DNA from: Rhynchopus sp. YZ270_cl-10
Taxonomy: Eukaryota; Euglenozoa; Diplonemea; Diplonemida; Diplonemidae
Direction: 5' to 3'
Length of the DNA: 64,000 nucleotides
NCBI GenBank assembly: GCA_964035575.1
Contig: OZ037861.1
Span: forward strand, 62,001-126,000
In this document: one piece after another, positions 10,876 to 21,109 of the stretch
Position numbering within the stretch: position 1 is the first letter of the stretch
Layout of the letters: each line of letters starts with the position of its first letter
The notes under the pieces: model-generated
Databases searched by the model: none
What the model was told of the DNA's origin: nothing
The model's input: the letters and a program-made list of their open reading frames with translations, nothing else
Program-made: the position numbers and the translations under genes

Positions 10876-10984
10876 AGAGGAGGAGGAGGAGGTTGAGGAC
10901 ACCCTACAGTGAGATGATGATGAGAACTGCGGATTTGACTCGGTTTCGACACTGTTTTTGGTGCGGTTTTGTGCTCTTTTGTTT

Positions 10985-11049
10985 GATACAGTGTTGGAGT
11001 AGTGTAGTTGCCTCGGTTGTGTTGCCACAGTTGTACAATCTCCACTGTC
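10985..11049 (+). repeat. R-A repeat upstream of membrane protein
   Basis: GATACAGTGTTGGAGTAGTG then TAGTTGCCTCGGTTGTG and a complete 3-prime end. It lies about 110-175 bp upstream of the chosen start codon and, on the gene's strand, would be in the 5-prime leader or in upstream DNA. Confidence 0.65.
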
Positions 11050-11591
11050 TGTATTTAGTGTGAGTGGTTGTTCTTTGTCTTCTGACGATGCTGTGACATC
11101 AGGCTGGGCATCACAAACGGCAGAGACATGAAAGTCTTGAGAGGCCAATACACGATCACTACTCTCCCACTTTGCACAACAGACTGCAGCAAGGTGTGCA
11201 CCCCCTCTCGCAAACATCCTCTCCAATATGCGAAAGGGAAAAGAAACAACGGGAATCGGGGGGGGAAAGAGAACGCAATATACAAGGGGGGGAAACGTTC
11301 CCCTTTTGCTTTATGGATAACCAGCGAGACCAGAAGACGCTTCGTGCATGAGGGGGGACCTCAGGGGGGGGGTGAGAGAGAAAGAGGAGAGAGAGAGGAG
11401 GGAGGGCAAAGAGACGGGGCAGAGGGTTGCTGGGTATGTCCTAAGGGGGTGAGTGGTGTTTTGTTGGGTGGGTCGGTAAGTGAGTGAATACATTGGTAGG
11501 ATTCTGCCGGACTTTTGAAAAGTCCTGATTTTTTTTTTTTTTTTTTTTTTGACTTTTTCTTAACTTCGTCTATGTCTGTCAATAGTGTTGG

Positions 11592-11682
11592 TGGCTGAAG
11601 GGGGTGCTATTTTCTACTATTTTCTGCTATTTTGGGGTCGTCGACGAAAAACCCCGACGCTGATCGTTGCAACCCCCTTCAG
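11592..11682. repeat. R-K short inverted-repeat element
   Basis: Ends GGCTGAAGGGGGTGC and GCAACCCCCTTCAG are near-complements. The interior begins with TATTTTCTGCTATTTT-type repeats, as in the 45710-45857 copy (inverted there). Confidence 0.5.
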
Positions 11683-11688
11683 GATGCA

Positions 11689-11937
11689 ATGAGCCCGCTG
11701 CATATGGATGTAGGGCGCAACTTCTCTCTCACGTGGAAACACTTCTACTACAGCGTGAAGAGGGAGGCAGTGCGTGCGGATGCGCTGCTTGCGAAGTCAC
11801 ACCGCAGTGTTAAGGAAATAGTGATAACGGTACGCGGTTGTGAAGGCGAAGTGCCAATAGTGCAAAAAAACAACGACTCTGGTACACAGGCACTAAGACA
11901 TTTTCTCGTTGATGGCACAAATCCTCCTAGGATATGA
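11689..11937 (+). CDS. Doubtful small ORF
   Basis: An 82-codon frame from the second Met (ATG at 11692) to TGA at 11937, with locally GC-rich third positions and a sequence including NFSLTWKHFYYSVKREAV. This faintly recalls the W-x-x-h-x-YSV strand before ABCG-type ATPase domains, but no Walker A follows, so at most it is a gene fragment. It lies on the opposite strand to all real genes and overlaps a repeat at its start. Confidence 0.2.
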   Translation: MSPLHMDVGRNFSLTWKHFYYSVKREAVRADALLAKSHRSVKEIVITVRGCEGEVPIVQKNNDSGTQALRHFLVDGTNPPRI

Positions 11938-12195
11938 TGATGTAGCGACCGCTCCCTAAACGAAACTATGTCTCCTTCGAAAGAAAGCTTGGAACGATAA
12001 AAAAAGGGGGGAATTTTCTTTCAAATCTTATCTGGGAAAGCAGATTCCCCTCAAATAAAAGAGACACAATAAACCACCATCTAAGTACCGTTGCAACCTC
12101 AGCTGCCTTTTTTTTCCATATTTTTTTTTACCCCTCGATTTTTGTCTCCACACTCCCCTCCTCTCTCTCTCTCTGTCCGAGCCCTTTTTTCACCC

Positions 12196-13173
12196 TTAAC
12201 GAAACAGCTTTTGGCGCGTATCGAACCCCCATAGGCTCTTGTAGGCGGAACCTATTGTACGCGCTTTGAGGCCTAATTCACAGGTTTTGATTACTTCACG
12301 TTCTCGGATTGTAAGGTGTAGTGGTGTATCGGTGTCTGTCGGAAGGGTGCCCGATTCTAGCAGTGCTGCAAGCCATTCGACATTGTCTTGCGCTGGAGCT
12401 ACAGCGATGGCGTCGTTTGCAATGACCATCTTAACGGTCAGTCCAAGCAGTGTGGTCTGCTTGGCTGCAGCGGCTTGTTGCAGCAGCACTTTCCCTTCTA
12501 CTTCTTCGGGGACGACAACATGCGCAAAGAATGGAATGTCGTACGACTGCAGCGTTGACCTCAACCCACCCATCTGCATTGCCAAGGAAAACTCATGGTG
12601 GTACCCATCAGGAAAGTGCTCGCAGTCTCGCAGCACCGCATTGCCAAGAAACTCTGTGGGCCCGTTTCCTGCCCCAACGTGCCGGGTGAGTTTGTTGTGG
12701 GGTGGGCGCAGTGTGCTTATGGCTTTCCAATGGTTGAGAAAGTCTGCGGGTATGATGTCAGGTTTTGCGACGCTGATGTCGGTAGGCCACTCTGCACTTA
12801 CCAAATCGAAGTAGCCACACTGCAATGACTCTAAGGCATGCTGCACAGCGTCAACCAGCTCCGCTTCGTTCTCAGTGTACGGCGCTTTGAACGAAACGAA
12901 TGTGTTCCTCCTACCTTCCTTCGCAAAGTGCTCCTGCAGCACCCCACCTGAGTCTGCCAGCTCAGACCGGTGTGTGAAGTCGAAGTGGCGGTACCCCATC
13001 CCCACAGCATGGTACAGCGCTGATGCAGCAGCAGTGGCTTCGAGGGTCTCTGGTGGGAAGGAGAGGCCCAGGCCAGGGACGAGGGCTCGTGTGCGGCGCA
13101 TTGCAATGGAGGCCATACGGCGCGTGCCGACGACAGTGGCAGCTCGGTTGAAAGGCCACAGGGTTTGCGACAT
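12196..13173 (-). CDS. Aldo-keto-reductase-like protein, probably mitochondrial
   Basis: 325 residues from the ATG at 13173. The N-terminus (MSQTLWPFNRAATVVGTRRM and on) is Arg/Ala/Thr-rich without acids, as in mitochondrial presequences. The AKR barrel starts at GLGLSFPPET. GYRHFDF matches the strand that carries the catalytic Asp, TFVSFKAP the one with the catalytic Lys, and YFDLVSAEWP occupies the place of the usual DLYLIHWP. The expected Tyr after the Asp and the His before WP are not there, so oxidoreductase activity by the usual tetrad is doubtful. Later AKR elements (LTRHVGAGN in place of IRAIGVSN; a final Arg-rich helix) are also loose. The frame extends upstream to 13473, but that part reads through a GT microsatellite and lysine runs and is not coding. 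Alternative: a diverged but active AKR with a different substrate site. Confidence 0.65.
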   Translation of the reverse strand: MSQTLWPFNRAATVVGTRRMASIAMRRTRALVPGLGLSFPPETLEATAAASALYHAVGMGYRHFDFTHRSELADSGGVLQEHFAKEGRRNTFVSFKAPYTENEAELVDAVQHALESLQCGYFDLVSAEWPTDISVAKPDIIPADFLNHWKAISTLRPPHNKLTRHVGAGNGPTEFLGNAVLRDCEHFPDGYHHEFSLAMQMGGLRSTLQSYDIPFFAHVVVPEEVEGKVLLQQAAAAKQTTLLGLTVKMVIANDAIAVAPAQDNVEWLAALLESGTLPTDTDTPLHLTIREREVIKTCELGLKARTIGSAYKSLWGFDTRQKLFR

Positions 13174-13985
13174 TGTGTGTGTGTGTGTGTCTGTGGGGGG
13201 TATTTTGCGATTTTGGGGATTGTTGGTGCAAAAACACCCGAGCGACTCAAAAACACAGACGTGAATAAAGGTATTTTTTTGGGAAAATAAATTCCATCGC
13301 AAATCGTTAGGCATGGGGTCCCCCCTACGGGAGTGTACTGGGAAGTGGCATCGAAGCTCGTGTTTTGAGACGTGTCGTGTGAAAAGAGAACAGTCTTTTA
13401 CTTTTTTTTTCTTTTTGTGTCGACAAATCGTCGAGGAATCCCACCAGGTGAGAGGTTTCGGGTCTGTACTCAATGTTGGCCGAAGCCTTTGTACTACGGA
13501 AGGGAGAGACGTACAGACGTTATTCGTCCTTAACCCTTAAGAGAACTTGAAACTGCACCCTACTTTTCCTTTTTATGTTTTCCCCCCACCCCCCGAAAAC
13601 AATAAAGCAATAAAAACAATAAAGACAAAATGGAGAGGTTGTGGTGAAACGCACACACCTCGACCTGTCGGTGAAATGTGGCTCTACCCCAACCCGCCCC
13701 GGATTAGAAAAATGGAAAAAAAGCATGGGAGTAGGGTACGGTGTTCAATTTCCTTTTAGCATTGCATGGAATCATACAACTTTTAGGATGAAAAGAACCT
13801 GCAAAGGGGTAGTCCGCATCAAGGTGTGATGCACCTTACTGTTACAGTTTCAGTTAAGGAACTGCCCTCATTTCAAACGTGGAAAGGTAGGTGGGGATAC
13901 AGCCCGCACACCTCCCCCCCAAGGTGTGGCAGAGAAAATGTGTCTCTGGGCTGACGCCAACATTTTTTTTTTTTTTACGCACACT
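13174..13985. other. Intergenic, nothing recognised
   Basis: GT run next to the AKR start codon, then AT-rich DNA without coding frames or listed repeats. Confidence 0.5.
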
Positions 13986-16290
13986 AGGGAAGGTATATAA
14001 ATCATTTTGGCGGACAATTTCCGCATAATTTTTTGGAGGCGGGGGGGTGGGGGGGGTCGGACTTTTTTTTTTTTTTTTTTTTTTCCCCGCTGGTTTTTGG
14101 GTGACATGGCGCGGATTCGTGACCCAAAACACAGTTTTTTGGCATTTCCGGAATCCGTCCAGAAAGTGGTGGGGTCGATGTTGAAAATTGGACAATTTTT
14201 TGACCACTTAAATTTTTGAAAATATGAGCCCGGTCACTAATTGGTGGGCCCATTTTCGGCCAACAAATGCTGCTGAAATCGAAAAATTTCCCCTGGAAAA
14301 ACAGTGGGTTTTCAGCCCCAAAACATACCGCGATTGGCATTTCCGGAATCTCTCCGCGCTGTGGTGGGGTCAATTTGCCGAAGTGGCCAAGTTCTTGGTG
14401 TTGGTCAAAATGAGTGTAAGGTAAAGGGGCCAAGGTAAATCCCACATTACCCAGATTTTCTCTCCCTGATGCTGAAACCATGAAAATACGCGAAAACACT
14501 GTCATTTGCATTTTCGGAATCCGTCCATTGTGTGGTGGGGTCAATTTGCCGAAATGGACGAGTTTTTATAAATCTTTGGTCAAAATCATGTACAACCCCG
14601 GTGAAAAACCCCAAAATGTCCGCAATTTTCAGACCAAAAAAAAAAAAAAAAAAAAAAAATGTCCGCCAAAAATCTGGTCCGTGCACCACGCTGGATGATA
14701 GGGTGATTTGGTAGATTTACATGATAGGTCACATGATAGAATTTTATCATGTGAACCGGTAAATCCCATCATGTGAACCATCATGTGAACCGGGAAATCT
14801 AACATGTGAACTATCATGTGAAGTCGGAAATCTAACAAGTAAAGTATCATGTGAGCCAGTGAATCCTATCATGTGCCCTATCATGTGCCCTATCATGTGA
14901 TCCTATCATGTGATCCTATCATGTGACCCTATCATGTGACCCTATCATGTGAACCTAGTGCCTCCCAGGGAAAGGGACTCTCGAATTTTTTTTTTGCCCC
15001 AAAATAGGGCTAATTTCGACGAATTGAGGCCATTTAAAGCAAAATTTGGCACTTTTGAGCATCTAGGGGGGTCTAAAACGTGGTTTTGAGTTTCCAAAAA
15101 AAAAAAAAAAAATCCCCTAAATACAATACGGTTGTGCAGATAAGCGTGATACAAAGGGGAAAAAAGCGGTGTTGCGCTATTTTTTGCCCAAAATCGGGTG
15201 TGGTAGTGTACTGACTGATCAAACTGGTAGCAGATTTCCTTAGCGAATTCCTTCACATTATTTTTTTGGTCAACCACGTGGTCGATTGGTCGCCGGGGCG
15301 TTGCGTACCAACTAAACGAAATATGAACGAGATTTTGCTTGTGATTGTTGTTATTATTATTTTTCATGCTCATCATCTTCGTCTGGTGGAAATTTTACGT
15401 GTCGCATTCCCACCTGTGTGGGTCAGCATGTATGGACACCTTGTCAAAAAATCGAATGGGGGGAAGATTAAAAACTCTTGATAAGCAGAGCTCGGTTTGT
15501 TGTTAAAGACATCTTCTACCATGCATTGAGGAGGGTAAGACAGTGTTCGCAGTTTCTACTTGATAGCATTACAACATTTAACTTCTCCACGGGGGTCTTG
15601 GGCCGTTCATTCGGTTATACCTTGACTACCGGAAGATATTCTTGAGGCCTTTTTGGTCTCTAGAATATCCGGTCTTCCCGAACGGAGGCACACTTTGTGT
15701 GTTACTACGACCTGGCAATTTCCAGCAGTAGGTTAAGTAATCTTTCTTGTAAATTGTTGGATCATTATCTCCTCAGTGTATGGTGGATGACTTATTTGAC
15801 AACAAACCGATGTGTTTGTCAAGTGGACTGCCTGGTCACTTTTCAGTGCTGGTGGTAATTTTTGCGGTGAACTTGATATGATGTACCCTAACATGTGGCC
15901 TATCATGTGCCCTATCATGTGGCCATAGGGCACATGATAGGGTACATGATAGGGTACATGATAGGGTACATGATAGGGTACATGATAGGGTACATGATAG
16001 GGTACATGATAGGGCACATGATAGGATTGATAGGGTCACATGATAGGGCACATGTTAGGGTACATGATAGGGTACATGATAGGGCACATGATAGGGCACA
16101 TGATAGGTCACATGATAGGGTACATGTTAGGGTACATGATAGGGCACATGTTAGGATCCTAACATGTGCCCTATCATGTCACCCTATCATGTGACCCCTA
16201 TCATCCAGCGTGGTGTGGGGGGGTGGGGGGGGGGGGGGGGGGGGGGGGGTCGGACAATGTCCGCCAAAATGTTTTATATACCTTCCCCTA
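13986..16290. mobile_element. Large TIR element with CATGATAGGG arrays
   Basis: Ends are inverted copies: left AGGGAAGGTATATAAATCAT then TTTGGCGGACA; right the complement, with AGGGGAAGGTATATAAAACA. Inside lie two inverted arrays of a 10-12 bp motif around CATGATAGGG: 14705-14960 in one sense and 15885-16205 in the other. A unique core (15480-15880) has minus-strand frames of possible coding character but no motif I recognise. The left arm (14100-14600) holds three diverged copies of a unit with TTTCCGGAATCCGTCC and GTGGTGGGGTC. No clean target duplication; the right end abuts the next element. Confidence 0.65.
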
Positions 16291-16293
16291 CTT

Positions 16294-17277
16294 CAGGGGA
16301 GTTTAAAAGTTTGGATTTTTTTCAAAAAATTCGGTTTGAGGTAAAAAATCGGTTTGGGCAAAAAAAAGCGAATTCCGAGCTTTCTCGCCCCCCCACGGGC
16401 CCCACCCCCCACCCTTCATCCCTTAACAACTTTTTTCGATTTCTGGTCCTTTTTAAAAAATTTTCTTACAAAAAGTGAATTTTTGAGGCGGGTTGTAAAT
16501 AGCAAGAATTTAGTTTTGCTGATCATTAACGCTCCCTCTTGATGGTGGTTGATGTACGCAAAGATCTGAACAGAAACGAACAGGCACCCACGAACGCATC
16601 CAACACAACGCAACCGATCTGAATTCATCGAACGGAACCCAAGCAACGCAACGAGTGGTTACAAACCGCAGCCCACCTTCGGTACCCCGCAAGTGCGTTT
16701 CCGGCGTCACGTACAGGGGTCTGGTGGTTTTCGGTGAAAAACGCCCGTTTTGCCTTAAGGAACGCACGTTTCTAAAGCGTTTCCCACGTAAAGTCGCGAC
16801 ACGAAAATAGGAATTAAAAACAAATCTCTCGGAAAACTGTATTCTAAATACCTCATTTTTTGGCCCAATCTTTCCAACACCGAAAAAATCTTACACTTTG
16901 GTGCCTCTGCGTGAAATGTCGATTTTTGGTGGACCCCGTATGGGGGGGTGTAGGTACAGGGTGCGTAGCAAAAGCAACCTTAAAAACTTTAACACAGAGT
17001 GTTAAGGAATTTTTGAGGGATGGGGTTATCCCTCAGGGCCTCACTTCCCCCTTCCTCTCTCACTCATGTTTGGCTTCTCCGAACTCCGTCCGTCAAATGG
17101 TGGGGTCACATTATCTGCAAAAACAGGATTTTTCTGGCCAGAAACCCTGTTACGAGGAAATTTTTTTTTTCAAAAATCCAGATTTTCTATAGCTTTTTTT
17201 TTTTTTTTTTTTTCAAAATCCTCAAACCGAATTTTTCGGTTTTTGAAACCGGTAAACCGATATTTTAAACTCCCCTG
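16294..17277. mobile_element. hAT-like non-autonomous element
   Basis: 984 bp with inverted ends CAGGGGAGTTTAAAA. Flanked by CCCTACTT (16286-16293) and CACTACTT (17278-17285), 7 of 8 identical: an 8-bp duplication as made by hAT transposases, whose ends often begin CAGGG. Subterminal AATTCGGTTTGAGG appears inverted at both sides. It landed on the right end of the preceding element, so it is younger. No transposase frame seen. Confidence 0.7.
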
Positions 17278-17432
17278 CACTACTTTGCGGGCGGAAAGTG
17301 TCACGTCGTTCACTCACCCAACCGTGCTCCGCAACACCACCCAACAGGTGATTTTTAGTGTGTGTAGAAGCGTCAACGCATCAAACAACTACAAGAAGGG
17401 GGGGTGAGGGAACGACAAGTGACACTTTTTCT

Positions 17433-17494
17433 GATAAATTGTTGGAGTGGTGTTGCCTCGGTTGTGTTGCCACAGTCGTGCGATCTCCTCTGTC
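17433..17494 (+). repeat. R-A repeat
   Basis: Four-base deletion in the GTAGTGTAG part; otherwise typical, ending CGATCTCCTCTGTC. Confidence 0.6.
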
Positions 17495-17527
17495 TGTGTT
17501 TCTCTCGTGTGTTTTGTTTGTTTGTTT

Positions 17528-17558
<31 letters not shown>

Positions 17559-17559
<1 letters not shown>

Positions 17560-17606
17560 AAAACTTGGATGTATTAGCGTAGCCACCCTAGAGTGTGCTC
17601 CACTAT
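17559..17606 (+). repeat. R-B repeat after a T38 tract
   Basis: Preceded by about 38 T. Variant reading ...AGCCACCCTAGAGTGTGCTC, the GAGTGTG form shared with the 47254 copy. Confidence 0.65.
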
Positions 17607-17745
17607 TTTTTTTTGTTGTAGTCTTTTGTATGCTCAGGAGCTTGCCCGACGACACTGTGCGCCTCCTTGGCCCATAGCTGTTAACGGCGCCTGGCACACT
17701 CTAATCTAAAATAAAAGAAAAGAAAAGAAAAGAAAAGAAAATATG

Positions 17746-17798
17746 GTGTGGCTGAAAGGGGGGCGGAAAAAGTGCGAATCACCCCCCTTCAGCCACAC
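17746..17798. repeat. R-K short inverted-repeat element
   Basis: GTGTGGCTGAAAGGGGGGC facing CCCCCCTTCAGCCACAC with a short GA-rich centre. Confidence 0.6.
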
Positions 17799-18642
17799 GA
17801 AAATAAAAATAAAAGAAAAGAAAACCAAACGGCAAAAGGGAGGAGGTTAAAAAGCAAAACAAAAAGAAAAGAAAAGAATGTATTTTATAGTCTTTGGAAA
17901 ACACGCCCACCTTCTAACTCCGCCCTCCATCGGCGCTCGGCACCCGACATCAAGCTTGCTCCTCGAATCGCCCAGTACGCAAGCATTGATCACCCCTAAA
18001 AACTCAAAAAAAAATCGTGAGAGGGGGTGAAACCCCCCCTCACCCCCCTTTTTAAAAAACTCGGATTGAAATCGGCAGATCGAAATGAGTCAAATACGGG
18101 GTCGTAGGATCAAACAAGTAATTGCTATCAGAAAAAAACGGGGTGTGCTGTGGTTATGGGGGGGGACCCACACCCCTGAACACCGCCCTGTAGAAATAAT
18201 CTACACTGTCTGCTCTTCTGCAGGTATGCGAAAACGCTGCCAGAACCACTGGGACACCTGCACTTGAAACGTTCAAGAACGGGGGCTGTCATCCTCAGAC
18301 CCCTCTTCGTCTCGCACCATTTGCTCGATGGATGGTCGGTGTGTTCCAGCTTGTTGTCGTCCACAGCCTCCCACTCATCGTGGCCGGAGGAGTGTGTAAG
18401 GAACACAGACGACTAACTGTCGTCGATCACACCATGCGCATCAGCACCACCCAGCAAAGCGCCAGGCTGCTATGTTGGTTTCGAAAATCGCGCGGGGTTT
18501 CCCACAGCACACCTCGTTTTTTTTTCTTAGCAATTCCTTGTTTTGTTGTTGTTGTTTTCCACACACCTTCCTTCAACCCTTGTAGGATCAGTTGCTATTT
18601 CTTCTAGAAAACTTGAAATTACACATTTCAAGAGAACAAAAT
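17799..18642. other. Intergenic, no supported gene
   Basis: Short frames on both strands (for example 18128-18406 minus) have mixed composition, but no start context or family match that I can defend. Confidence 0.4.
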
Positions 18643-19164
18643 GAAAAGGGTCCTTATTTGCATTTTTGGGATCCGCCCGTGCAGTGGTGGGGTCAATCTC
18701 GAAAATTGGACAATTTTTCGACCACTTAAATTTTGAGAAATATGAGCCCGGTTGCTTATACGTGGGGCCCATTTTCGGCTAAAATTTTCCTCAAAATCTG
18801 GTTTTGTAAAATTGACCCTTTACTCCCCCCCCACATCGATTTCAATACTATACCTTACTTCACCTACGGTTGCCCTTACAGGGGGGGTGAAGGAAGGTAA
18901 GTTGAAAAGGGTCCTTATTTGCATTTTTGGGCTCCGCCCGTGCAGTGGTGGGGTCAATCTCGAAAATTGGACAATTTTTTGACCACTTAAATTTTGAGAA
19001 ATATGAGCCCGGTTGCTTATACGTGGGGCCCATTTTCGGCTAAAATTTTCCTCAAAATCTGGTTTTGTAAAATTGACCCTTTACTCCCCCCCCACATCGA
19101 TTTCAATACTATACCTTACTTCACCTACGGTTGCCCTTACAGGGGGGGTGAAGGAAGGTAAGTT
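18643..19164 (+). repeat. Tandem duplication, 2 x 261 bp
   Basis: Two nearly identical units, each opening GAAAAGGGTCCTTATTTGC. They contain the GTGGTGGGGTCAATCTCG and TTGGACAATTTTT motifs also found in the left arm of the 13986-16290 element, so the unit derives from that element type. Confidence 0.85.
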
Positions 19165-19453
19165 GAAAAAATGCATCGGTGGTTTATTAAGTGAACGAGA
19201 ACAAGAAATATACACCTAGCGAGATTTTAGCTGAAAAATGGTTCAGTGTTCTATGGGTTAAGTGAAAAAGTGGGATTTTAAAAGACATGACATTGTTGAA
19301 AGACGTGGGGTCCCTTACTTAGGAGGGCCTGTGGGAATGTCTTGTTTTGCAAAGTTTGTGGAGGCGAGTAGAGTACCGGCCCCCTTCCCTACCTCCCTTG
19401 GTACCCTTCTTCCCGTCCTGCCCTTCATCCCCTCGCATCAGCACACCACGTCG
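19165..19453. other. LRR-gene 3-prime flank (duplicated block)
   Basis: GACGTGGGG, CTTAGGAGGGCCTGTGGGAA and CCTACCTCCCTTGG recur downstream of the genes ending at 26106 and 36400. This marks the boundary of the duplicating unit. Confidence 0.6.
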
Positions 19454-20803
19454 TCATTGTGCGTGTCTCGGTCGTTTGCGGGCTTGCTCGGGGGATTCGT
19501 CTCTGCTGCGTTTCGGACGTTCTTTCACTACAAAACGCTTCAAATTCTTGCACCTTCTTACCTTCTTTGACATAGCACTGCTGCAGCCGGAAAGGTAAAT
19601 ACTCGTCAACGAAGTGCACTTCTCAACAAAACTCGAAGCTACCTTCTTAACCTTGTCGAATGGCGAGAGATCCAGGGTCGTTAAAGATTTGCAGCGGTAA
19701 AGAAAGAAAGTGTCAATCACCGTAGCCTTGCTGAGTGGTGTCAGGTCCACGGTGGTTAAAGCTGTGCCGCCAAGAAAGTGGCTGCCAATCCGCGTCATCT
19801 TGCTGAGCGGTGTCAGATCCAAGGTGGTTAAAGAGGAGCAGCCGTAAAGAAAGAAACGGCTAATCACCTTCACGTTGCTGAGCGGTGTCAGATCCAGGGT
19901 GGTTAAAGATTTGCAGTTGGAAAGAAACTCTCTCTCAAGGTACGTAACCTTGTTAAGTGGTGTCAGATCCAGGGTCGTTAAAGCTTCGCAACCGGAAAGA
20001 AAGCTCCCACCAACCACCGTCACGTTGCTGAGCGGTGTCAGATCCAGAGTGGTTAAAGCTTCGCAGCGGCAAAGAAACTCGCTCTGAATTTTCGTAACCT
20101 TGTTAAGTGGCGTCAGATCCAGGGTCGTCAAAGCTCTGCATCCGGAAAGAAAGCCCTCACCAACCACCGTCACGTTGCTGAGCGGTGTCAGATCCAGAGT
20201 GGTTATAGAGGAGCAGCCGGAAAGAAATTCTTTCTCAATCATCGTAACGTTGCTGAGTGCTGACATATCCAAAGTCGTTAATCTCCAGCAGCCCTTAAGG
20301 AACTGCGCACCAACCACCGTTACGCTGCTCAACCCAGACAGGTCGACACTTGTCAACGAGGTGCAGTCGAACAGGAAGTTTTCTCCGATGTGAGTCACAA
20401 TGGACTCAGCACTGAGATCAAGGCTCGTTATCGTATTGTTGGACAAGAACCCATACGGAATGTCAGTCGCAACCTCCGCCTGCAGAAGCAAACACGCCAC
20501 CACAGGTTCATTCTTCTTTGCCCCATACAACCTCTCTGCCGTCAGGTCTGTCTCACCCAACGCACGAAGCTCTGCAATGGCTTCTTGCTTCTTCGACTTC
20601 GTCAGGATGATTGTGTCACCAGCACTCAGCTGCGTCATGTCCGCTCCTGCTCCCATCACTTCGTCTCCGAAACTCATGCAAAAGCCGTCTTCAGGCAACC
20701 CCATTGCAGACGCCACCTTCCGCCGCAAGTCCTCCACTGTGTCATCTGCACCCACTTCGACTGTGTGCTGATTCGCTCTGAAATCCTCGAAGTGCACGTC
20801 CAT
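19454..20803 (-). CDS. Ubiquitin-like/LRR protein, 12 repeats (subfamily MDVHFED)
   Basis: 449 residues, complete. Residues 1-72 look like a beta-grasp ubiquitin-like domain: MDVHFEDF start, VEDLRRKVASAMGLP helix, LSAGDTIILTK end. A short helical linker (KQEAIAELRALGE) follows, then about twelve 25-residue BspA-type leucine-rich repeats of the form SLTTLDLTPLSNVTVVGEGF. The tail is basic (RPKRSRDESPE...KRPRHAQ), as a nuclear localisation signal might be. Repeats alternate between a PLSNVTVVG and a PLNKVTKI type, and neighbouring units are nearly identical, which points to unit duplication or conversion. No signal peptide or membrane segment, so probably cytosolic or nuclear. Role unknown; LRR plus ubiquitin-like suggests ligand recognition coupled to a protein-degradation or assembly pathway (inference). 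Confidence 0.85.
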   Translation of the reverse strand: MDVHFEDFRANQHTVEVGADDTVEDLRRKVASAMGLPEDGFCMSFGDEVMGAGADMTQLSAGDTIILTKSKKQEAIAELRALGETDLTAERLYGAKKNEPVVACLLLQAEVATDIPYGFLSNNTITSLDLSAESIVTHIGENFLFDCTSLTSVDLSGLSSVTVVGAQFLKGCWRLTTLDMSALSNVTMIEKEFLSGCSSITTLDLTPLSNVTVVGEGFLSGCRALTTLDLTPLNKVTKIQSEFLCRCEALTTLDLTPLSNVTVVGGSFLSGCEALTTLDLTPLNKVTYLEREFLSNCKSLTTLDLTPLSNVKVISRFFLYGCSSLTTLDLTPLSKMTRIGSHFLGGTALTTVDLTPLSKATVIDTFFLYRCKSLTTLDLSPFDKVKKVASSFVEKCTSLTSIYLSGCSSAMSKKVRRCKNLKRFVVKERPKRSRDESPEQARKRPRHAQ

Positions 20804-21109
20804 TTATATTGTTGTGGTTTGTGTTCTGATCTCTGTGTGTGGTGGTGGGGTGTGGAGGAGAAAACAACAAGCAAGTAATGAAAAAGATATGGGTTTTTGT
20901 GGGGATTCTTTTTGCAACACACAGCGTAAAATAACACAATTTGTGGAACGTCTTGCTCAGCAGCTCTCCTCTCGCACCAAGTAGTAGTCTGTGCCACGGT
21001 GAGCAAGACTGTGTCCCTCTTCTTCTCCGAACCTGAGGACGCAGCAGACACACTGCCAGAGACCCTCCACCTCGGGGAGGTGCTGCCCTCCCACCAACAC
21101 ACCACGTCC
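20804..21109. other. Conserved spacer between LRR genes
   Basis: About 300 bp, nearly identical to the spacers at 54998-55302 and 61462-61766 and to the fragment 53783-54013. On the minus strand it ends in a pyrimidine-rich stretch with CACACACAGAGATCAG before the start codon, a plausible trans-splice acceptor if the host trans-splices. A frame beginning MRTWCVGG is open in several copies but shifts frame relative to the gene, so I do not call it. Confidence 0.6.

Larger units (their letters stand above)
10876..12195. other. Intergenic, with R-A repeat and G/A tracts
   Basis: Holds the presumed 5-prime region of the 7762-10875 gene, an R-A copy, a G/A-rich tract at 11261-11410, a T run at 11530-11550, a small inverted-repeat element at 11592-11682 and a short plus-strand frame at 11689-11937. 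No other gene is evident. Confidence 0.6.

Noticed and set aside
10876-11226. N-terminal extension of the 7762-10875 protein
   Set aside because: It would translate an R-A repeat and put a signal peptide at residue 118; no codon bias upstream.
12196-13473. 425-residue version of the AKR-like protein
   Set aside because: The first 100 residues translate a GT microsatellite and A-rich DNA; the Met at 13173 starts a plausible presequence.
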